From the NCBI GenBank assembly GCA_964606415.1, contig CAZSGN010000072.1:1-12112 (forward strand): a DNA stretch of 12,112 bases, given 5' to 3'. Numbering within the stretch: position 1 is the first letter of the stretch; each line of letters starts with the position of its first letter. The notes beneath the pieces are model-generated. The model had not been told where the DNA came from, searched no databases, and saw only the letters and a list, made by a program, of their open reading frames with translations. Position numbers and translations under genes: made by a program. Below, one piece after another: positions 8,301 to 12,112 of this stretch. Source of the DNA: CAZSGN01 sp964606415 (GTDB lineage: Bacteria > Bacteroidota > Bacteroidia > Bacteroidales > JBBRXJ01).

Positions 8301-8404
8301 GAGACCAACTTGATATTGGCAAATTACCTGCCGGTATTTATTTTGTAGAAATGCATAGTGGCAAGGATAAAAAAATCATTAAGGTACAGTTGTTGAGCAG
8401 ATAA
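5312..8404 (+). CDS. T9SS-secreted protein with seven SBBP-like repeats (probable beta-propeller) and Ig/PKD-like domains
   Basis: This 1030-aa protein has a signal peptide at 1-20 (MKTKLFLFLL core, cleavage IKA/ENI). Residues 21-690 carry seven spaced strand pairs of the type hydrophobic-D-x-x-x-x-[ILV]-[YV]-hydrophobic-G, starting near 35, 107, 189, 376, 447, 556 and 638 (for example LFELSDGTILVTGRS, LAIDYGNDELVVLGRS). Most are followed by an F[IV]-[KR/A]-hydrophobic-[DN] strand, as in SBBP repeats, so a seven-bladed propeller is inferred. Residues 699-775 look like a beta-sandwich (FNAGNTFIAQISDDQGSF ... GTYKIRVISDNP), 793-873 PKD-like (VCDG ... GATEYHWSIEP) and 881-943 Ig-like (YTYEWLFSGS ... 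GDYRLVV). The type A sorting domain is at 952-1030 (VYPNPTTG at 958-965). No enzyme motif was recognised, so a surface-binding or structural role is the cautious reading. A 3-codon ATG-AAA-TTA-TGA frame overlaps the start, but only ATG 5312 gives the signal peptide. Confidence 0.94.
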   Translation: MKTKLFLFLLAFSLSAIIKAENILTYVGDNARLNKLFELSDGTILVTGRSDDLNWLPGTTTPVELDVSAITDLYSNRPGYGFIMQLSSDLASINNVIHFPEGTVENIYKIRTTTAPGQTTGELFVSGRVNGGTSEPKGYFIARLDDNFINAVPSIVEWYKYVEVDDVSNGKGNDTRWNKESAHVHKQPWDVTSQGHVYYADDTEFSHSPWVSLKKIIPGQKSNDLWYGSQCNFWISYDPNPHDGLSQDSVISSGTFGHDPMDSVVMDLTYYRENGALDSVVTEVVKVDSVEGFFLTKTSGTGGRNMHSLDSASHKKPLIDENGNVRLGAMPHDINFKYPYYDTTAYPSNLKADSKQGPAYYGHMPAGSNTWGGRFGEIVVDKRNDQVYFSFTQAMSNPYLTTDYTNTWLSSQDYEPFVVSMNDSGRIDWWAWVHEPDTATDAAQVMNDLAIDYGNDELVVLGRSYDTCQADFWKGNELLANPGGNGVLNKWTGSNNAIWKSWIGRYSLDSLLINRATYVAEFDKDEKLTGTTFSNPVLSDWVDPNLGDYDLAETICEDLVVDQSTGDVCVACFSDRVITTKDAHQQMIQPDQDMDIDSMATRSYFVRKYNKDLSKILYSSLITGEWDIETGTDGSNTHIEGVLSVPGGAYAVGHFDGTGNAIPLDNIPAWGNDSAEVTSGIFAKLLGGIVVDSMPQSMCEGDVYDIHYTFSDELTFNAGNTFIAQISDDQGSFTAPTVVGSKNDTEPGLISVTMPNGIPSGTYKIRVISDNPEVNPVTRPVKIVKLLDNKPVIQGDSAVCDGTVSTEYKVKHVGATEYHWSIEPADAASINHQGDMSDSSVVINWYADFASDASLSVTAIGCDTLVSDLFQVHKSPAINAAITRSGDSLFADPLGDQYTYEWLFSGSVIGTEDTIVIDNDGDYRLVVHDQYDCFDTSDVFNVTGVKVHSVASKDEFGVYPNPTTGILNIVSSSQAEMHINVISITGEKVLSASLPAGDQLDIGKLPAGIYFVEMHSGKDKKIIKVQLLSR

Positions 8405-8439
8405 TGCAGTATTCATGTAAGAATATTCATTTGTGATTA

Positions 8440-8484
8440 AAGCAATCCGAAAAGTATATGGCACTATAATTTTTCGGATTGCTT
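8440..8484 (+). terminator. 14-bp-stem hairpin after the 1030-aa gene
   Basis: AAGCAATCCGAAAA (8440-8453) is the exact reverse complement of TTTTCGGATTGCTT (8471-8484). The 17-nt loop can itself pair partly (TATA with TATA). It sits 35 bases after the stop codon and is followed by ATTTAG. It is a likely transcript end between this gene and the next, though the tail is only moderately T-rich. Confidence 0.6.
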
Positions 8485-8563
8485 ATTTAGATTTCCCGAA
8501 TATTTTTTATAATTTAGGCAACATTAAGGTTAAATATATGTTTTAGTATAATTAAAATTTTTT

Positions 8564-11500
8564 ATGATGAAAAGATTTACGCTATTAAGCCGACTTACAC
8601 TTTTAATGCTGGTTACTGCTTTTACTTCAGGTAAATTACAGGCCGCCCCTAATTTAATTATAGGTGAATCAGGCCCGGATACCGTTACTGTCAGCGGAGA
8701 AACTTTTGATACGGTTAGAGTGATGAACCAGTCAGTCCTTTATTCTGATCAGTTAACGGTAAATGAAGTTTTTATTGTTGAAACGCAAGGTAAATTTATT
8801 GGTAAGCCTCATTGTTGGTTTGGCCAGGCAGGGGATGGAACAGAAGTGATTAATAATTCCGGCCCGGATGCTTTTCAAAATATTCAGATGACTTTGTATT
8901 CCAATAATGCAACCAATATCTTGGCAGGTGATTATCCTATAACGCTGGATAAAATTTTTGCTGGGTGGACGCCAAGAAACTTAAGATTAGAGACAGATCT
9001 GGTTATGAATGGTGCTTTATTTAATTCTCAAAGTAACCAACTTTATACGAATGGTTATGATGTCACTTTTACTGAGAACGCTTACTTTAAGGGAGCCGGA
9101 TCCTCATTAACGCCGCTTGTCGTGGAAAAAGGTTCGACCATTAAACAGCTAATTGTTCCTGGCGTGAAAACGATTGCGATTCCTATAGGTGATCAGTTTA
9201 AAGGTGACAGGTTAAGGACCAATCTTGTTGTGAAAGTTGGCGATGATGCTGTGCTGGATGATAGCGCTACTATTCATTTTACTATTATGGGTGATTCTGT
9301 TTATCCTGATGCATTGGGCGCCAATGCATTAACGGTTGACCGCTTTATGGATGTGCAGTTTGAAAATATCCCCGTGCCTGATTTTGAAATTTCTTTGCAA
9401 TTTTCAGGTAATGATGAAGTGGATGGGAATTTAACTAATTATTATTCTGCTTTTTGGGATGGTGCTGAGTGGGCATACAGCGAGCGCGTGACAAGTGATG
9501 ATTTTGCTACTTATCATTTTACGCAGCCGGGAGTGTTAACGGCAGGGGTAGATCTGGGACCGGACTCTTTTTACTGTTATAAACCCACGGGTATTTATTT
9601 TAACGGGGTTTCTGATCATGCTGCTATTGCCAATTGGAATGGTATAGGGAATGTGGATGGTTATCTTTTGTCTTACCGTGAAAAAGGAGCTGCTTCCTGG
9701 TCGCATACTTATACGGATACTGTTTTTCAAAGCATCAGTGGACTGGATTCCGCGGGAACTTATGAAATGAAAATGCAAACTGTATGTACCGAGGGGGCAG
9801 ATACAAGTTTGGTTACTGATATGATTACTTTTAAAACAGCCATTCCGGGGTATGACTCGGCTACAAATATCTTGAATGTACATGGATATGATACCATTCC
9901 TTCTTTTATTCGTTATGACGAAGTAAATGTGACTGATAGTGGAACAGCAGTTGTGCTTGATGATATTTATTTTAACTCTATTGTTAATGTCTATGGTACG
10001 CTTTTACTGGATGAACATCAATTAATTTCAGAAGGTGGAAATGCGGCCATCTGGGATACTGCTGCTTTTCGTTATGGGAGTGTTTATATCTTTAATGAAC
10101 AAGATAAGATAAATTCGGCTTTTAATGTGAAAGGCACTTATTTTTCGACAGAGGCCAGTTATATACTTAATGGAAATGTTATTGGTGCTGAAGGACAGAT
10201 GATTGATGATGAATTTCCGAATAAATGTAATCAGTTAACCTTACAGGGAGGAAAGATGGCTCTTGACAGGTCTGGCAGTATGGTTGTGAATGGAGGATTC
10301 ATTCTTGAAGAAGGAAGTCTTGTTGTTAAAAGCAGACTTTATTTGGATAATGCATCTGCATTTACAGTTAATGTGGATTCAACTTCTTTTGGTGGTAACG
10401 TTCAAATGGCTCAAAATGTGAAACTCAATGGTAGCGCATCTTTTGTTAAGTTTAATAATCTTTATGTTGGTGGTAAAGGTAGTTCAGATACCCTCGATCT
10501 TGGCATGGATGTACATGTAAATAAGGATCTTGAATTCAGAGATGGCCATATCAGGCTTAATGGTTATCAGTTTGGCTTTAACTCAATTGAAGATGATAAT
10601 GGTCAATTTATTGCTGAAAATGGTGGTATTGTTAAGTATTATCCTTCTTCGTTTAACGAAATTACCATTCCTTTTGGTAAAGGCATGGACAACCTTGCTG
10701 TACCTGTTCAATTTGCTCCAGTTAAGGCTAATTTGAGTGATAGCTCATGTTTTACTTTTACGATGATGGATGGTGATCCTCCTGATTTGGGAGATGCGCC
10801 AAACGATTATATCAGCAGGTATTTAACCATTGACTACGAGCATATGACGGATCCGGCATATAATATAAAAATGGCTTATGATTCTTTGACTGATATTGTG
10901 GGTCGGGAGGCTTTTATGGAACCGGCTGTTTATACAGGAGGCCAATGGATGATTGCTGATCATTATGTTGATTCTGTAAATCATCGTATTACCTGGAATA
11001 ATTTAAGTTCCTTTGGTAGCTTATCGGCCGGAAATTATCTTGGCTATGATTCAGCGCGGGCCATTGATCTTCAGGCCAAAGAAATTACCACTTCATCGGC
11101 TACTTTGAGCTGGAATTTTATGGATGAGGGGATTGATCAATGGGAAGTTTATTATAAACCGGCTTCAGGGTCATGGAGTGCTGTCACAGTTAATGATACG
11201 ATGCGTGAAAGGATAACAGGATTAACCGAAGGGACAGATTATGAATGGTATGTGGCAACTAATCAATCGGGGAACTATACTTCTGTTATGAATTCCGATA
11301 CATTATCTTTTACAACTACTACGGGATGTGATCAGCCTATTGATTTTATGATCACCGATAATGATACCACGGGTATTAGTATGCAATGGACCGGGGGGCA
11401 GGCTGATTATATCGTCGAATATCGCGCGTTAAATGACAACTGGATGCAGGCGGATACCATTAGTGCAACAAATTATACCATTGAAGATCTTGATAAACAG

Positions 11501-12112
11501 TCTGCTTATTTTGTTAGAGTCAAAACAGATTGTGGTGCATATAGTGACAGCATAAAAACCAATACTTTGGTTGAGGGCTGGGATGAAGTAAATAATGTGC
11601 TGGTTATTGATGATGAACGTGAAGTGCCTGCTGATTTTGAGTTTAATAAAATTATTGTTAAAGAAACGGGGCACGCTAAATTGGTTGATGATATTCATGT
11701 TAAAGATAGTTTCATCCTTGATTCTTTCAGTAAGTTGGATGCTGATGTTTATGAGATTACTGGTTTTTCATTTAATATGATGGGTGATAGCATCCAGGTA
11801 ACTACTGCACATAAAACATGTATGGCGGCTGCCGATATGGACTATCCTGATTCAGGTTTTGTACAGACTACTGTCCGGAATTTTAGGCATAAGGCATTTT
11901 ATGTTTTTGATGGAAGGCAACCACAAACGATGTATTCATTCTTGCCTGATAATGATCAAGGAAGCAGGTCAAGTTATTACTTCCTTACTTTTGATAATCC
12001 CACCACAGTAACCTTACCCTGGCAAAAAGTTAGTATAAACAGAGAACTGAATATTAAACAGGGAAAAGTGTTGTGTAATCAATATGACAACCGTGTTAGT
12101 CTTGAAACTTTC
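8564..12112 (+). CDS. Large modular secreted surface protein with FN3 domains (3' end beyond the window)
   Basis: The frame is open without a stop for 1183 codons up to the last base, so the protein is longer than shown. Residues 1-27 are a signal peptide (MMKRF, Leu-rich core, cleavage LQA/APN). ATG 8564 and 8567 are both possible starts and differ by one Met. Architecture: beta-strand-repeat region 30-200; beta-sandwich with an AIPIG strand 202-335; FN3 at about 338-425; second beta-strand-repeat region 430-697; second IPFG beta-sandwich 698-829; FN3 at about 830-919; FN3 at about 922-1001; then from 1006 the start of a third beta-strand-repeat region. The FN3 calls rest on a [A/L]-x-W start strand, a Y-x-[V/L]-x-Y strand and L-x-x-x-x-x-Y. 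This layout is typical of large T9SS adhesins or gliding-type surface proteins; a C-terminal sorting domain is expected but lies outside. No catalytic motif was seen. The leader (8485-8563) holds TATGTTTT at 8537, only weakly promoter-like. Confidence 0.93.
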   Translation, partial: MMKRFTLLSRLTLLMLVTAFTSGKLQAAPNLIIGESGPDTVTVSGETFDTVRVMNQSVLYSDQLTVNEVFIVETQGKFIGKPHCWFGQAGDGTEVINNSGPDAFQNIQMTLYSNNATNILAGDYPITLDKIFAGWTPRNLRLETDLVMNGALFNSQSNQLYTNGYDVTFTENAYFKGAGSSLTPLVVEKGSTIKQLIVPGVKTIAIPIGDQFKGDRLRTNLVVKVGDDAVLDDSATIHFTIMGDSVYPDALGANALTVDRFMDVQFENIPVPDFEISLQFSGNDEVDGNLTNYYSAFWDGAEWAYSERVTSDDFATYHFTQPGVLTAGVDLGPDSFYCYKPTGIYFNGVSDHAAIANWNGIGNVDGYLLSYREKGAASWSHTYTDTVFQSISGLDSAGTYEMKMQTVCTEGADTSLVTDMITFKTAIPGYDSATNILNVHGYDTIPSFIRYDEVNVTDSGTAVVLDDIYFNSIVNVYGTLLLDEHQLISEGGNAAIWDTAAFRYGSVYIFNEQDKINSAFNVKGTYFSTEASYILNGNVIGAEGQMIDDEFPNKCNQLTLQGGKMALDRSGSMVVNGGFILEEGSLVVKSRLYLDNASAFTVNVDSTSFGGNVQMAQNVKLNGSASFVKFNNLYVGGKGSSDTLDLGMDVHVNKDLEFRDGHIRLNGYQFGFNSIEDDNGQFIAENGGIVKYYPSSFNEITIPFGKGMDNLAVPVQFAPVKANLSDSSCFTFTMMDGDPPDLGDAPNDYISRYLTIDYEHMTDPAYNIKMAYDSLTDIVGREAFMEPAVYTGGQWMIADHYVDSVNHRITWNNLSSFGSLSAGNYLGYDSARAIDLQAKEITTSSATLSWNFMDEGIDQWEVYYKPASGSWSAVTVNDTMRERITGLTEGTDYEWYVATNQSGNYTSVMNSDTLSFTTTTGCDQPIDFMITDNDTTGISMQWTGGQADYIVEYRALNDNWMQADTISATNYTIEDLDKQSAYFVRVKTDCGAYSDSIKTNTLVEGWDEVNNVLVIDDEREVPADFEFNKIIVKETGHAKLVDDIHVKDSFILDSFSKLDADVYEITGFSFNMMGDSIQVTTAHKTCMAAADMDYPDSGFVQTTVRNFRHKAFYVFDGRQPQTMYSFLPDNDQGSRSSYYFLTFDNPTTVTLPWQKVSINRELNIKQGKVLCNQYDNRVSLETF
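8651..9838 (+). repeat. Protein super-repeat unit 1 (strand-repeat + IPxG sandwich + FN3)
   Basis: This encodes residues 30-425 of the modular protein. It runs in the order strand-repeat region (NLIIGESGPDTV start), a beta-sandwich with AIPIG and ending PGVLTAG, then an FN3 domain that opens with a Cys (338). The same order recurs at 9851-11320. Similarity is at the protein level only. Confidence 0.6.
9851..11320 (+). repeat. Protein super-repeat unit 2
   Basis: This encodes residues 430-919 in the same order as unit 1: strand-repeat region (YDSATNILNVHGYDTIP start), IPFG beta-sandwich ending FGSLSAGN, then FN3. Its strand-repeat region is about 100 residues longer than in unit 1, with regular short strands (for example SMVVNGGFILEEGSLVVKS) that suggest a beta-helix or beta-solenoid. 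Confidence 0.6.
11327..11566 (+). repeat. Extra FN3 module (third FN3)
   Basis: This encodes residues 922-1001. It opens with a Cys and has ISMQW, YIVEYR and SAYFVRVKTDCG strands. It follows the FN3 of unit 2 directly, so this junction has a tandem FN3 pair where unit 1 has a single one. Its Cys-opening start and CG-containing end strand resemble the FN3 of unit 1 more than that of unit 2. Confidence 0.6.
11579..12112 (+). repeat. Protein super-repeat unit 3 (partial, cut by window end)
   Basis: This encodes residues from 1006 onward. The start WDEVNNVLVIDDEREVP aligns without gaps to the start of unit 2 (YDSATNILNVHGYDTIP), and both continue to a G-x-A-x-x-x-D-D-I motif about 30 residues in. 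The rest of the unit lies outside the window. Confidence 0.5.

Noticed and set aside
9536..9883. 115-codon open frame on the minus strand
   Set aside because: It is antisense to the FN3-containing gene, whose + strand frame stays open for 1183 codons with clear domain structure; no support for a second gene.

Overview
The window looks like a stretch of a Bacteroidota chromosome, probably a marine or anaerobic Marinilabiliales/Flavobacteriia-type organism, though the exact lineage cannot be read from it. The evidence is as follows. Three complete genes end in a type A type IX secretion (T9SS/Por) C-terminal sorting domain, with YPNP near its start and a Lys-rich end. The leaders are AT-rich without Shine-Dalgarno sequences. 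Coding sequence is AT-leaning and rich in Asp, Asn, Ser and Thr, as is typical of secreted surface proteins of this phylum.

Layout: (1) bases 1-91 are a heptanucleotide tandem repeat (7 x TACTCAT then 6 x TACTCAC) cut by the window edge, followed by a short leader. (2) 214-2715 encodes an 833-aa right-handed beta-helix protein (pectate-lyase-3-like N-terminus) with two SbsA-type Ig domains and a sorting domain. (3) 2750-2795 is a perfect 19-bp hairpin. (4) 2899-5127 encodes a 742-aa protein with Asp-box (BNR) propeller repeats, two nearly duplicated SbsA-type Ig domains and a sorting domain. (5) 5140-5209 holds two hairpins, the second terminator-like. (6) 5312-8404 encodes a 1030-aa protein with seven degenerate SBBP-like strand repeats (probable beta-propeller), Ig/PKD-like domains and a sorting domain. 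(7) 8440-8484 is a 14-bp-stem hairpin. (8) 8564 to the window end is an open, incomplete gene (at least 1183 codons) for a modular secreted protein with three FN3 domains inside larger repeated units.

All four genes are on the + strand. Each has its own 159-213 bp upstream gap, and each of the three internal gaps carries a strong hairpin, so they look like separate transcription units rather than one tight operon. What unites them is destination: four large proteins in a row with signal peptides, at least three of them T9SS cargo for the cell surface or medium. Their architectures (beta-helix, Asp-box propeller, SBBP-like propeller, FN3 array) suggest carbohydrate- or surface-binding or adhesive roles. 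No catalytic residues, transporter (SusC/D), regulator, RNA gene, CRISPR array or transposase was found. I see no clearly new defence or mobile system. The least described features are the super-repeat of the last protein, the seven-repeat N-terminal region of the third, and the heptamer array.
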